Notes under the pieces: model-generated | What the model was told of the DNA's origin: nothing | Database searches by the model: none | Seen by the model: the letters and a program-made list of their open reading frames with translations, nothing else | NCBI RefSeq assembly: GCF_002899825.2 | Contig: NZ_PPED02000003.1 | Coordinates: 781,542-845,541, forward strand | Direction of reading: 5' to 3' | Length of the DNA stretch: 64,000 nucleotides | Source: Chryseobacterium phosphatilyticum | GTDB lineage: Bacteria; Bacteroidota; Bacteroidia; Flavobacteriales; Weeksellaceae | Position numbers and translations under genes: made by a program | Shown: positions 27,216 through 36,644 of the stretch, one piece after another | How the letters are laid out: the number at the start of each line of letters is the position of its first letter | Numbering within the stretch: position 1 is the first letter of the stretch

Positions 27216-30200
27216 ATGAAAAACTGGTCTTTTGAAAAATGGAACACCGTTGTTGGATGGTTCCTTTTCGTTATTGCTTTAATTACTTATCTCTCTACCA
27301 TAGAGCATTCATTGAGCTTTTGGGATTGTGGGGAATATATTTCTTCAGCAGTAAAGCTTGAGGTAACCCATGCTCCGGGTGCCGCTTTGTTTCAGATTAT
27401 GGGAGCGGTAGCCAGCATTTTCGCATTGGGAAATGAGCAGAATTATTCAATTGTAATCAACGCGATGTCTGCATTATTCAGTGCTTTTACTATTCTGTTG
27501 CTGTTCTGGACGATTACCCATTTTATAAGAAGACTTTTACATAAAGATTTTAACGAAATTACGAAGCATCAGCAAATTTCAATTTTATTTTCCGGGGTCA
27601 TTGGAGCCTTATGTTTTACCTTTTCGGATACATTTTGGTTTTCGGCTGTTGAAGGAGAAGTATATTCTATGGGCTCTATGTTTATTGCATTACTGGTCTG
27701 GCTCATTACCAAATGGGAAAATGAATATCAGGCACCAGACCATGAAAGATGGATTATTTTAATTTTCTTTATTATCGGCCTTTCCGTAGGAGTACACATG
27801 ATGTGTATGCTGGCAATTCCAGCGGTATGTCTGGTCTATTATACCCGGAATTATCAATTTTCCTGGAAATCGTTTATCCTGGCCAATCTGATCACACTTG
27901 CTGTACTGGCATTCGTATTTAAAATGATCTTCCCATTCATCATGACGGTGTTTGGTCAACTGGAAATTTTCTTTGTGAACGGACTGGGACTTCCTTTTCA
28001 TTCGGGAACGATTGTGGCTTTTGTACTGATGGCAGTTATTTCTTTCCTTTTGATCAAATATGCAAGAAAGGCTAAAAAAAATATTTACCAAACCATTGTT
28101 TTATCTGTCGTATATATGATTATTGGATTTTCATGCTGGTTAGTGATTCCGATTAGGGCAAATGCCAATCCTCCGATGAATCTTAATGATCCTGATACGG
28201 CAATAGGGATGAGAGATTATTACAACAGAGTTCAATATGGAGACTGGCCGACGATTTACGGACAAAATTATACCGCTTTTCTGGATGCCAGAGGAATTGA
28301 AAAAAATGAAGATGGAAGCTATAAAACAGAGAAAACAGATGATATTTACGAAAAAGATGAAAAGACAGGGACGTACAGAAAGACCGGCGATCGTTTCAAT
28401 TATGTATTTAATAAATCTCAGATCAGCTTTATGCCCAGAATGTTCAATGAAGATAAGGATGTTATGGGGAACTATGTGGCTCTGTACGGAGCACCGGATT
28501 TCACTTTTAATAGTGATAATGAAGAGGTTGCTGATAATCCGCAGGCTCAGCAGATTTTTAATGAGTTAAGAGCAAAGTATGAAGATGATTCCATTACAGC
28601 AGCAGATTATCTCAAAGTAAAACCTTATGATCTGATCACTGTAAAGCGACCTTCTTTCGCTCAAAATATGGATTATTTTATCTCCTTTCAGAACGGATAC
28701 TACTTTGTAAGATATCTGATGTGGAATTTTGTCGGAAGGCAAAATGACCTTCAGGGACATTTGGAAAATACTCAGGGGAATTGGATCTCCGGATTTTCGT
28801 TTATCGATAATGCACTCTGGGGAAATCAGGATACAATGCCGTCTAAATTCAAAAATGAAAGTACGGTGAAATTTTTCTTTTTGCCATTAATTTTAGGTTT
28901 GATCGGCTTCTTTTTTCAACTGAACAGAGATTTTGGAAGATTTTACGCCATTCTTTCATTATTTATTCTGACCAGTTTCGGAATTGTTTTCTATACAGGC
29001 GTAAAACCTTTTGAAGTGAGAGAAAGAGATTATGCAATGGTGGGCTCATTCTATGCATTTGCAATTTGGATAGGGTTGGGAGCCGGAAGTATTTTATGGT
29101 TTCTTCAGTCTAAAATAAAATCGGGCCCGGCACAGATCATTTTCGGACTTGTATTATTGGGCATTCCTTTTATGATGGGTTTCCAAAACTATACTTCACA
29201 CGATAGAAGCCGGAAAACGGCGGCCCGTGATTACGCATATTCATTTTTGCGATCCCTGCCAAAAGATGATATTATTTTTATCTATGGTGATAATGATACT
29301 TTCCCCGTATGGGCGATTCAGGAAACAGAAGAGTTTCGCAGTGATGTGAAAACGGTCAATTTTACCTTGCTGGCTATGCCTTGGAGTATTGATCAGGTAA
29401 AAAGACGAACCTATAATGCGAAAGGGATTCCGGGACAGCTGACTCATGAAGACTACAGAGATGGAGTTAATGATCAGGTATACTTAATGAAAAAAGAAGA
29501 TTGGGAAGGTCTTTTTGCCATGCTAAAGGACCAGGGAGCACCGGAAACAGCTTTTCAGGATTTCCGAAAATTTCTTACGCAGGATTCATTACCGTTAAAA
29601 GAGGCGATGGACTTTATTAAATTGAAATCTCCTGAAAAAGATGAGCTTCTGAAGATGTATTTCGGAGAAGAAAAATATGAGCGGTTCAATATCCTTCCGG
29701 TTCACAAATTTATCCTTCCTGTCGATAAAGAAAATGCCATACAATCTGGAATCATCAATCCTTCAGATCGTTCAAATGCTGTCAATGAAATTACAATTAC
29801 ATATCAGAAAAATACCTTATTCAAAAATAACCTGATGATGATGGATTTATTGGCCCATTTTGATTGGAAGAGACCCATTAGTTTTTCATCCGGTGGAATG
29901 TATGAAAGTGAAAATATTTTTTATCTTGATGAATACCTGCAGTTTGATGGTTTCAGCTACAGACTTGTTCCTATTCATACTCCTCAGGCATCGGACGGTG
30001 ATAAGGGAAGGGTAGATGCCAGCTCTCTTTACCAGGTGGTAAAAAATTTCAGATGGGGAAATTTTAAAGATTTGGATATTTATTATGATGAAACAGCAAC
30101 TTCTAATATTATAAGTTACAGAACATCAGTGAGCAGAGCTGTTTTGGCATTGGTAGCAAACGGACAAAAAACGAAAGCGGTTGAACTGCTGGATCTTGCG

Positions 30201-30701
30201 GCTCAAGAAATTCCTGCTGAAAAGTATAATGACCCACGTTCTCTAAGTGCTCTCGTTTCAGGATATATTGTGACCGGACAGGAGCAAAAAGGGCTTGAGT
30301 TGGCCAATCTCCTTAAAAAAGAGATTTTTAATGAATATGATTACTATATGGGGCTTTCACCTCAATTTCAAGGCGCTGCCCGTAAACAAATAAGAACTAA
30401 ACCCATGGAATATGCTCTTGTTGTTTCTGCAGTTACAGATGCGTATAAGATTTTAGGAGAGAAAGATAAAGCATTTGCCTATCTGGTGAAGTCGATGGAC
30501 CCTATTGATAAGAAATTCAATGTTTTTGTGCAGCAACTGCAGCAAATGGGAAAAGAAAAAGCCATGAAAGAATCCGAAAATGTACAGAAAATAACCCCGT
30601 TTTATCAGTATTTATTTGATATTATGGAGCCTTTTGATTCGACTTATTCAAAGAAGAAAGAAACGGAAATTACTACAGCAATTATAAAAGCAACCCAGTA
30701 A
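27216..30701 (+). CDS. DUF2723-family polytopic membrane protein
   Basis: A 1161-residue inner membrane protein. The N-terminal block TIEHSLSFWDCGEYISSA is the DUF2723 signature: acidic Asp-Cys-Gly-Glu near 37-40. About ten to twelve helices occupy residues 10-310 and 555-660. A large hydrophilic C-terminal half follows. DUF2723 proteins are related to the eukaryotic TMEM260 protein O-mannosyltransferases, so a dolichol- or polyprenol-linked sugar transferase for secreted proteins is the best current guess. The Asp/Glu pair in the first periplasmic loop fits the GT-C pattern. It stands alone and ends at a strong bidirectional terminator. Confidence 0.85.
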   Translation: MKNWSFEKWNTVVGWFLFVIALITYLSTIEHSLSFWDCGEYISSAVKLEVTHAPGAALFQIMGAVASIFALGNEQNYSIVINAMSALFSAFTILLLFWTITHFIRRLLHKDFNEITKHQQISILFSGVIGALCFTFSDTFWFSAVEGEVYSMGSMFIALLVWLITKWENEYQAPDHERWIILIFFIIGLSVGVHMMCMLAIPAVCLVYYTRNYQFSWKSFILANLITLAVLAFVFKMIFPFIMTVFGQLEIFFVNGLGLPFHSGTIVAFVLMAVISFLLIKYARKAKKNIYQTIVLSVVYMIIGFSCWLVIPIRANANPPMNLNDPDTAIGMRDYYNRVQYGDWPTIYGQNYTAFLDARGIEKNEDGSYKTEKTDDIYEKDEKTGTYRKTGDRFNYVFNKSQISFMPRMFNEDKDVMGNYVALYGAPDFTFNSDNEEVADNPQAQQIFNELRAKYEDDSITAADYLKVKPYDLITVKRPSFAQNMDYFISFQNGYYFVRYLMWNFVGRQNDLQGHLENTQGNWISGFSFIDNALWGNQDTMPSKFKNESTVKFFFLPLILGLIGFFFQLNRDFGRFYAILSLFILTSFGIVFYTGVKPFEVRERDYAMVGSFYAFAIWIGLGAGSILWFLQSKIKSGPAQIIFGLVLLGIPFMMGFQNYTSHDRSRKTAARDYAYSFLRSLPKDDIIFIYGDNDTFPVWAIQETEEFRSDVKTVNFTLLAMPWSIDQVKRRTYNAKGIPGQLTHEDYRDGVNDQVYLMKKEDWEGLFAMLKDQGAPETAFQDFRKFLTQDSLPLKEAMDFIKLKSPEKDELLKMYFGEEKYERFNILPVHKFILPVDKENAIQSGIINPSDRSNAVNEITITYQKNTLFKNNLMMMDLLAHFDWKRPISFSSGGMYESENIFYLDEYLQFDGFSYRLVPIHTPQASDGDKGRVDASSLYQVVKNFRWGNFKDLDIYYDETATSNIISYRTSVSRAVLALVANGQKTKAVELLDLAAQEIPAEKYNDPRSLSALVSGYIVTGQEQKGLELANLLKKEIFNEYDYYMGLSPQFQGAARKQIRTKPMEYALVVSAVTDAYKILGEKDKAFAYLVKSMDPIDKKFNVFVQQLQQMGKEKAMKESENVQKITPFYQYLFDIMEPFDSTYSKKKETEITTAIIKATQ

Positions 30702-30720
30702 TCTGATTTGTTTTTATTTA

Positions 30721-30758
30721 AAAAAAGTCTTCAAATACTCGTATTTGAAGACTTTTTT
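30721..30758. terminator. Bidirectional terminator
   Basis: An 18-bp stem with core GTCTTCAAATAC / GTATTTGAAGAC and flanking A6 and T6, loop TC. It separates the DUF2723 gene (plus) from the hemerythrin gene (minus). Confidence 0.9.
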
Positions 30759-30769
30759 ATCAATGAAAA

Positions 30770-31222
30770 TTACTTCCAGAATTCATCAGCATAATCATCA
30801 TGTTCTTCGATGTGGCTATAAATCAGTTTTTTTCCGATTTTATCTAAAGTGTCGCTGTTTAGTTTTTCTTCCAGATGAGGAAACCAATGGCGCTCTTCAA
30901 AACGAATATGCTGTTCGAGAAGATCAGCAAAATCTGAAAACAGATTGATACTTTCGGAATTTTCAATTTCAGAAGCGAACATTCTTAATTGATGGTGTTC
31001 TGAACATATTCGGGAAGTATATTCATCTTCAAGATAGGGAATTAAAATTTGCTCTTCTTCCCTGAAATGTTCTTTCAGGTGGTTTTCCCAAAAATAAACA
31101 ATATATTTTTTGATTCTTTCAGTTTCAACTTCTTTTTTTAGCCCCTGTCGGATTTTCCAGCTGCAAAGCAATCCGAAATGATGATCTCGTGAAAGGAGAA
31201 CTATATTTGGGTTACGTTTCAT
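30770..31222 (-). CDS. Hemerythrin-domain protein
   Basis: A 150-residue four-helix bundle protein. Metal-ligand candidates appear in the order expected for hemerythrin: H14/H15 (RDHHFG), H and E in HLKEHFREEEQILIP, H in CSEHHQL and H in EQHIRFEERHWFPHL. The non-haem di-iron site of this family binds O2 or NO or carries out redox chemistry. It is the last gene of the nitric-oxide defence cluster, 70 bp behind the NO reductase gene, so a role in NO handling is likely. Confidence 0.88.
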   Translation of the reverse strand: MKRNPNIVLLSRDHHFGLLCSWKIRQGLKKEVETERIKKYIVYFWENHLKEHFREEEQILIPYLEDEYTSRICSEHHQLRMFASEIENSESINLFSDFADLLEQHIRFEERHWFPHLEEKLNSDTLDKIGKKLIYSHIEEHDDYADEFWK

Positions 31223-31292
31223 ATTTTTTCTGATTTAAAAAGGAGTAAGGCTCATGGTAAATTACTAGACCTATGATTTTTAAAGCCTTATA

Positions 31293-33542
31293 TTAACGTT
31301 TTTCTTTCAATGACCAGCCAAATTTTAATCCAATGATAAAAATAACTAGCAGCAATTCTCCTGCAGCGAGTAGAATATCTCCAGGGACCCGCATCCATCT
31401 GAGAAAATGCATAATGTCTGTTTGCATAAATTCTGCAGAACGGGCATACCAGTATCCTTCTTTAATAGAGGCCACAGACTGCATAATTCCTATGGGCAAA
31501 AGACTGATGGTCACCATCACTAATAATCCGATATTAATCATCCAGAAGGCCCATCCGATTAATTTATCATTCCATTGACGGTCAGGATACAGTCCCCTTA
31601 AGACAAACATCATCAAACCAATCCCTAAAATTCCATATACTCCGAATAGGGCTGCATGCCCGTGCACGGCAGTTGTATTTAATCCCTGAATATAGTACAG
31701 TGCAATAGGAGGGTTGATGGCAAATCCAAAAATACCGGCACCCAGAAAGTTCCAGAAACACATAGCAATGAAACAATAGATTGGCCATTTATAAGCCTGA
31801 ATCCACCTGGTAGATTTACTGAGCTGATAGTTCTGGTACGCTTCATATCCGATCAGAACAAGAGGAACAATTTCCAATGCACTGAAAGTAGCTCCCAAAG
31901 CGAGTACTGCTGTAGGAGTCGCACTGAAGTATAAATGATGGAATGTTCCTAAAATCCCTCCACCCAAAAATATAATGGTTGAAAAAAGTACGGCGTTGGT
32001 AGCCGATTTTAACCTTAATAATCCTAATCTGGTAAACAGAAAAGCGGCGACTACGGTAGCAAAAACTTCAAAGAAGCCTTCTACCCAAAGATGAACGACC
32101 CACCATCGCCAATATTCTGCAATTGCCATATGCGTTTGTCTACCATACATCAAACCTGCTCCATAAAACATAGCAATAGCTACTGAAGAAAGTGTAAATA
32201 AAAGCAATAAGTGACGGTCTCCATCTTTACGTCGTAAGGCAGGAAGAAGGGCTCTTACCATTAAAATCAACCAAAGAATAAGTCCAACAAGCAATAAGAT
32301 CTGCCATACTCTCCCCAGTTCCACATATTCATATCCCTGATGCCCCCACAGGAAATTGTCTACCAGTCCCAGCTTTTGCATAACACCCAGCCACTGACCG
32401 GTTAAGGATCCCAGTACAACGATCAATAAGGCTCCAAACAAAACATTCACACCCAGCTTCTGATATTTTGGTTCGTAGCCGGAAACTGCAGGAGCGATAT
32501 AAAGTCCTGTGGCCAACCATGAAGTAGCAATCCAGAATATGGCCAGCTGCACATGCCAGCTTCTGGAAACCGATTGTGGAAGAAATTCATCCAAAGGAAT
32601 ACCATAAAATCCGCTTCCTTCCACTCCATAATGCGCTGTGACGACTCCAGCCATCATCTGAACCAGAATAAGTAATGCTACAACCCAGATATATTTCAAC
32701 GTTGCTTTCATGGAGGGAGTAGGTTTCATATCTCGCAGTGGATCTTCAAGAGGAAGTTCTTCGCTGACTTCTTCTTCCTTATTCCTTGCATGATAAAATA
32801 CCAGGAGACCTACACAAGCCAGTAACAAGAGGATACTAAATCCAGACCACAAATGCAATGATGGCGGCGGGACGTTGCCTACAGATTCATCATGTGGCCA
32901 GTTGTTGGTATAGGTAACATCATCTCCCGGTCGCTCTGTGACACATACCCAGGTACTCCAGGCAAAAAAAGCATTCATCTGAGCCATTCTCACTGTATCT
33001 TTAATAGTGTTTTTGGGAATTGCATATTGATCCCTGAGTTGAGCCATAGAAGGATCATTCATAAACAGTTTTGAATAATACTCAGACAATTGCCTCTGTA
33101 CTTCAGCTCGTTCAGGGGAGAAGACAATTTCATTCTTGCTTTCACTAAAGGTATTGGTGCGAAGTTCTTTTTTGAGAAGTACCTGATATTTTGCTTGCTC
33201 CTCATCAGGAAGTTCTTTGAAGATCTTTCCATCCTTTTTAGCTAATTCGTCAAGCAAAAGAACAGATTCCCGATGGAGGTAATCAGCGGTCCAGTCAGGG
33301 GCAATATAAGCACCGTGACCCCAGATGCTTCCTACGGTTTGCCCACCGATAGACTGCCATACGTTTTGCCCGTCTTTGATATCCTGCTCTGTAGCAAGGA
33401 CTTTACCATCAGAGGTTATTATTTTCTCAGGAATAGGAGGGATCTTCCTGTAAATTTCAGTTCCATAAAATATAAGAACGGCAAATGAGGCAATCATTAC
33501 TGCTGCAAGCCATCGCCAAAGTTTTTTAGGTGTCATTCTCAT
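31293..33542 (-). CDS. norZ: Quinol-dependent nitric oxide reductase (qNOR)
   Basis: A 749-residue single-subunit NO reductase, which reduces two NO to N2O at the inner membrane with quinol as donor. The N-terminal part (one membrane helix, then a roughly 200-residue hydrophilic domain) replaces the cytochrome c subunit of cNOR. The core has about twelve helices with haem and FeB ligands: HLWVEGFFEVFATV, TFHHLYFSATP and TTAVHGHAALFG. The glutamates typical of NORs (EGFFE) are present, which separates it from cytochrome oxidases. It lies 6 bp behind the ric gene, in one operon. Expected to be induced by NO through the Rrf2-type regulator at the head of the cluster. Confidence 0.96.
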   Translation of the reverse strand: MRMTPKKLWRWLAAVMIASFAVLIFYGTEIYRKIPPIPEKIITSDGKVLATEQDIKDGQNVWQSIGGQTVGSIWGHGAYIAPDWTADYLHRESVLLLDELAKKDGKIFKELPDEEQAKYQVLLKKELRTNTFSESKNEIVFSPERAEVQRQLSEYYSKLFMNDPSMAQLRDQYAIPKNTIKDTVRMAQMNAFFAWSTWVCVTERPGDDVTYTNNWPHDESVGNVPPPSLHLWSGFSILLLLACVGLLVFYHARNKEEEVSEELPLEDPLRDMKPTPSMKATLKYIWVVALLILVQMMAGVVTAHYGVEGSGFYGIPLDEFLPQSVSRSWHVQLAIFWIATSWLATGLYIAPAVSGYEPKYQKLGVNVLFGALLIVVLGSLTGQWLGVMQKLGLVDNFLWGHQGYEYVELGRVWQILLLVGLILWLILMVRALLPALRRKDGDRHLLLLFTLSSVAIAMFYGAGLMYGRQTHMAIAEYWRWWVVHLWVEGFFEVFATVVAAFLFTRLGLLRLKSATNAVLFSTIIFLGGGILGTFHHLYFSATPTAVLALGATFSALEIVPLVLIGYEAYQNYQLSKSTRWIQAYKWPIYCFIAMCFWNFLGAGIFGFAINPPIALYYIQGLNTTAVHGHAALFGVYGILGIGLMMFVLRGLYPDRQWNDKLIGWAFWMINIGLLVMVTISLLPIGIMQSVASIKEGYWYARSAEFMQTDIMHFLRWMRVPGDILLAAGELLLVIFIIGLKFGWSLKEKR

Positions 33543-33548
33543 CAGTTT

Positions 33549-34274
33549 TTAAGATTTAACGGCAAATTCTTTTTCCAGTCGGATCGCTTTCGGAAAAAGG
33601 ATGTTATTTTCAAGGTGAATATGTTTGTGAAGGTCATTTTCAAAATCCTGAAGCATGGCAAAAGCTACTTTGTAGGTGTTGCATGCATCTGCGGGAGGTA
33701 GGTATTCATTGGTAATCTCTGCCATTTTTCTGAAGCGGTCTCCTTCCACGGTATGTTCGTGTTCCATCATATGAACAGGGTTTTCCACAGTATTGAAAAC
33801 CGGATAAGGAAGAGGCTGTCCGGATATTTTTGCGGTAACCATCTTTTTGACAAATGGAAACAGGATAAGCTCCTCTTTTTTCATATGAGCAGAAAGATCA
33901 TGAGCCGATTGATTAAACAGGGTATTGATTTCAAATAATTCAGGATGTCTGCCTCCGTGAACTTTACATAATTTATCTAAAAAAACCTTAATAACAGGAG
34001 CTTTTTCTTCCACATAACGATGGTGGGTTTTCTCGATATAATCCGTGAGCAGATCTAGCGGCCAGCTGTTGAAGTCTATGGAAGAACCTTCATTTTTTGG
34101 CAGTGCTTCCAGCTCTTCATAAATTTTTTCAGGGTCCAACTTTTTATTATTGCAGGCTTCTTCTATGGTTCTTCCGCCTTTACAGCAAAAATCAATACCG
34201 TGTCTTTTAAAAATTGCGGCAGTTCTGAAGTCTTCAGCGACCATATTTCCAATAAAATCTTTTTTTGTGTTCAT
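33549..34274 (-). CDS. ric: Iron-sulfur cluster repair di-iron protein (RIC/ScdA/YtfE)
   Basis: A 241-residue protein. The N-terminal ScdA_N domain (DUF542) has HGIDFCCKGG with the paired Cys30-Cys31. The C-terminal hemerythrin-like domain supplies the di-iron ligands (THHRYVEE, KVHGGRHPE, LSAHMKKEELILFP, MEHEHTVEGDRF, DLHKHIHLENNILFP). It repairs Fe-S clusters damaged by NO and oxidative stress. The order ric-norZ with a 6-bp gap means co-translation. A candidate operator half-site lies directly upstream of its start. Scd/Ric in this context is very well supported. Confidence 0.96.
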   Translation of the reverse strand: MNTKKDFIGNMVAEDFRTAAIFKRHGIDFCCKGGRTIEEACNNKKLDPEKIYEELEALPKNEGSSIDFNSWPLDLLTDYIEKTHHRYVEEKAPVIKVFLDKLCKVHGGRHPELFEINTLFNQSAHDLSAHMKKEELILFPFVKKMVTAKISGQPLPYPVFNTVENPVHMMEHEHTVEGDRFRKMAEITNEYLPPADACNTYKVAFAMLQDFENDLHKHIHLENNILFPKAIRLEKEFAVKS

Positions 34275-34300
34275 AATATAATACTTTTTTGTCTTTTATT
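34275..34300 (-). promoter_or_regulatory. Candidate Rrf2-type operator upstream of ric (weak arm)
   Basis: Read on the minus strand: AATAAAAGA, an 8-nt spacer and TATTATATT (7 of 9 matches to the perfect arm TCTTTTATT). The spacing is the same as in the perfect site upstream of the Rrf2 gene (36508-36533). It abuts the ric start codon, so it would lie after any transcription start; that is a point against it. Confidence 0.35.
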
Positions 34301-34319
34301 ATTATAAATTTTTTTTGTC

Positions 34320-34742
34320 TTATTTTTTGAGGGAAAGGATATATTTTACCATCTGTTTAGCATCTTCTCGGCTTATTCCTTCATGAGGAGTCATCGGAAT
34401 ATCTCCCCAGTTTCCTTTTCCTCCGTCAATAATTTTTTGAGCCAGCTGATCAACATCTGTCTTGGTATATTTTGCGGCTACATCCTGATAAGAGGGGCCG
34501 ATTAATTTGGTATCTATTTTATGGCAGGCAAGGCAATCGGCTCCTTCAATCAGTTTAAAGCCGGGATCATTGGATACATTTGTTGAAACAACAGGTTTGG
34601 GTACAGGAACAGGCTGTGCAGCCGGTTGTTCTGTGGAGGGAACAGGGATTGGAATGGGAGTTGTTCCCTTTTTGTCGGAACATGACAAAAGCATGATCAA
34701 TACACTCAATATCACTGCGGTATTTGTAAGTTGTTTTTTCAT
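34320..34742 (-). CDS. Small c-type cytochrome lipoprotein
   Basis: A 140-residue protein with lipobox Cys21 (MLLSC) and a Pro-rich linker (about 28-50, PIPIPVPSTEQP) that holds the haem domain away from the membrane. The haem motif CLACH is at 70-74 and the probable sixth ligand is Met117 (IPMTPHEG). It matches class I cytochromes of the c551/c552 type. In the NO cluster it may deliver electrons or buffer redox. It lies 18 bp downstream of the methyltransferase gene on the same strand. Confidence 0.9.
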   Translation of the reverse strand: MKKQLTNTAVILSVLIMLLSCSDKKGTTPIPIPVPSTEQPAAQPVPVPKPVVSTNVSNDPGFKLIEGADCLACHKIDTKLIGPSYQDVAAKYTKTDVDQLAQKIIDGGKGNWGDIPMTPHEGISREDAKQMVKYILSLKK

Positions 34743-34760
34743 AATAATGATGGTATTGAA

Positions 34761-35537
34761 TTATATTTTCTGTGTAAGAATAGCTACTGCACAAAGGTTA
34801 TCTTCATATTTCTTAAAGATTTTTCTCATGTGCATCACGCGGGAACGGATTTCTGGTTGGGTTAATATATTTCCTGCAATTTTCAGAAATCTTGCAAAAC
34901 CTTCATCTTCGATGATTCGTCGTAGAGTCAATAGATGCATGGGTGATGTTTCCACTTGTACCACTTTGAGCCCTTCTTTTTCCAATACAGTTTTCCATTC
35001 GGAAATCGTCAATGGGCGGGCGTTTACTTTAATAGAAACGGCCAGTTCCTTCTGTATCTGTTGCTTTGCATTTTCATCCATACTATCGGGTATGAGTGCC
35101 AATTCATGGATGGCATAATACCCTTGTGGCTTTAAGATTCTGGAAGCTTCCTGAATGATTTCAGACTTTCTATGATTGGCATGCATGCTCAGCATAGCTT
35201 CACCATATACCTTATCAATGGATTGTTCCGATAGTGGGCTGTCTGATGCATTTCCAACGAGAAAATGTGCGGTGTTGTTATTGAAGTTTTTATTCAATTG
35301 ATCTACTACCTTCTGCTCAACGTCAATTCCAATATAGGATTTTGGATTTTTACTTAAAGCCAGATCTGCTGTAAAACCCAGACCCGGAGCAAATTCTACG
35401 ATATCATTGTCAGAATTAATATTCAACATATCGAGCATTTTGTAGGTAAGAGCCCGTCCGCCCGGGCGTAAGACTCTTTTACCGATTTTTGCCAGCAGCC
35501 AATGGCCGGACATTTTTTCAATATTTTCAGTATCCAT
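34761..35537 (-). CDS. Class I SAM-dependent methyltransferase
   Basis: A 258-residue enzyme. Motif I is VEFAPGLGF (48-56) followed by IGIDVEQK, with a later LKPQGYYAIHEL strand. It fits the UbiE/CrmG-like Methyltransf_11 group. It overlaps the membrane-protein gene upstream by 11 bp and precedes the cytochrome gene by 18 bp, so it is part of the nitric-oxide cluster operon. A role in detoxification or in modifying a lipid or quinone is possible but unproven; the substrate is unknown. Confidence 0.88.
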   Translation of the reverse strand: MDTENIEKMSGHWLLAKIGKRVLRPGGRALTYKMLDMLNINSDNDIVEFAPGLGFTADLALSKNPKSYIGIDVEQKVVDQLNKNFNNNTAHFLVGNASDSPLSEQSIDKVYGEAMLSMHANHRKSEIIQEASRILKPQGYYAIHELALIPDSMDENAKQQIQKELAVSIKVNARPLTISEWKTVLEKEGLKVVQVETSPMHLLTLRRIIEDEGFARFLKIAGNILTQPEIRSRVMHMRKIFKKYEDNLCAVAILTQKI

Positions 35538-35979
35538 TATTTTGTTTTTTAAATTGTGAAATGATAGCAGTTATAAGAAGAATAGCTTTTGCTGTTTCTG
35601 TGTAAATAAAGTAATCATGAATCAAAGTGGGGGGGATTGATTGGCCTGCTGATAGTAAATCAACCCGGTTATTCAGAACCGGAAGCATCCAAAACTGTTC
35701 TAGCGAAACGAGAGTAAGAAAAAAGATAATGATCAGGAAATCAAACCTTGTATAATTTTTACGGCTGAGCATCATGAAAACCAAAATTAAAAGCAGAAAC
35801 AGATCTTGTATTCTCGTTGAAATTCCAAACATCAGTTTTCCCAGCCCCAATGCTGTTGGAAGTGTCATTCCTTGTACCTGAAATTTCAATGGCGTTTCTA
35901 AAAAACTAATCGTCATAAACATCCCGGCCATAAGACATAGCAGTATAAGAACAATAGGATTTTTAAGAGGTAATTTCAT
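35527..35979 (-). CDS. Four-helix membrane protein of unknown function
   Basis: A 150-residue inner-membrane protein with four predicted helices: about 8-27 (IVLILLCLMAGMFMTISF), about 56-70, about 80-97 (FDFLIIIFFLTLVSLEQF) and about 125-143. Short charged loops; the loop between helices 3 and 4 contains NNRVDLLSAGQ. I do not recognise a family. It follows the Rrf2 gene by 55 bp and overlaps the methyltransferase gene by 11 bp, so it is tied to the NO defence operon. It could be an accessory of the NO reductase or a small transporter; that is only positional inference. Confidence 0.75.
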   Translation of the reverse strand: MKLPLKNPIVLILLCLMAGMFMTISFLETPLKFQVQGMTLPTALGLGKLMFGISTRIQDLFLLLILVFMMLSRKNYTRFDFLIIIFFLTLVSLEQFWMLPVLNNRVDLLSAGQSIPPTLIHDYFIYTETAKAILLITAIISQFKKQNNGY

Positions 35980-35995
35980 TTTCTTTTAATTTAAT

Positions 35996-36021
35996 ATATT
36001 AAGACCTTTTTATCTTTTATT
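35996..36021 (-). promoter_or_regulatory. Candidate Rrf2-type operator upstream of the membrane protein (weak arm)
   Basis: One perfect 9-nt half-site (TCTTTTATT, 36013-36021) and a degenerate partner ATATTAAGA (5 of 9) separated by the same 8 nt as in the site at 36508. The inner AAGA / TCTT tetramers match in both. An overlapping second inverted repeat, GACCT (36003-36007) and AGGTC (36022-36026), also lies here. Confidence 0.4.
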
Positions 36022-36034
36022 AGGTCAAATTTTT

Positions 36035-36466
36035 TTACCTTTTCAGATAGGTCAGTTGTAAATCCAGGTTATCGACAAACATTTGAATTTTAGAATTTTC
36101 CAGCATTTGACGAAGATTATCTCTGATACTTTTAAATTGATCATGGAGAGGACACGGATGTGTTTCAGAACATTGTTCGAGACCCAGACCACAACCCGAA
36201 AATAATTTGTCTCCATCAACTTCTCTTACAATGTCAGCAATCGACATATTCAGGTTTTTCTGATCCATATAAAAACCGCCGTTCGGACCTTTAGCAGATT
36301 GTACAAATCCTTTTCTACTCAAATCCTGCAAGATTTTGGCAATGAAATATTCAGGAGAATTGATATTTTTTGAAATGTCTTTAATTCCAACTCTGCTGTC
36401 ATTTTTAGACTGCTGGGCGATATAAATTAAGGCTCTTAAAGCGTATTCGCAAGTTTTGGAAAACAT
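36035..36466 (-). CDS. Rrf2-family transcriptional regulator with Fe-S cysteines
   Basis: A 143-residue winged-HTH protein. The HTH runs from about 25 to 65 (IKDISKNINSPEYFIAKILQDL) and the wing carries GPNGGF. Three cysteines, C92, C99 and C105 (SGCGLGLEQC, SETHPC), form the cluster-binding set typical of NsrR/IscR. Its neighbours are nitric oxide defence genes, so it is most likely a NO-responsive repressor of NsrR type that loses DNA binding when its cluster reacts with NO. It is the first gene of the minus-strand cluster and has a perfect inverted repeat and a -7 box just upstream, consistent with autoregulation. Confidence 0.9.
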   Translation of the reverse strand: MFSKTCEYALRALIYIAQQSKNDSRVGIKDISKNINSPEYFIAKILQDLSRKGFVQSAKGPNGGFYMDQKNLNMSIADIVREVDGDKLFSGCGLGLEQCSETHPCPLHDQFKSIRDNLRQMLENSKIQMFVDNLDLQLTYLKR

Positions 36467-36486
36467 TTTCTATTGATTTTACAGGA

Positions 36487-36533
36487 CAAATATATAAAGT
36501 TTTTTTTAATAAAAGACTAAAAACTCTTTTATT
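36487..36533 (-). promoter_or_regulatory. Promoter and operator of the Rrf2/NO cluster
   Basis: On the minus strand TATATTTG (36487-36494) is a consensus -7 box, placing the transcript start near 36480. Directly upstream, at the -33 position, lies a perfect inverted repeat: AATAAAAGA (36508-36516), 8 nt, TCTTTTATT (36525-36533). It takes the place of a clear TTG element, as expected for a repressor site. Confidence 0.72.
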
Positions 36534-36644
36534 TTTTTAATCTTTGATAAACATCATACACCAGATTTTTTGTAGTAACTGAAGTGCTATTATACTGTTA
36601 ATCGCAAAAAAATACAACGCTTTTCAGACATTGTATTGATATAT

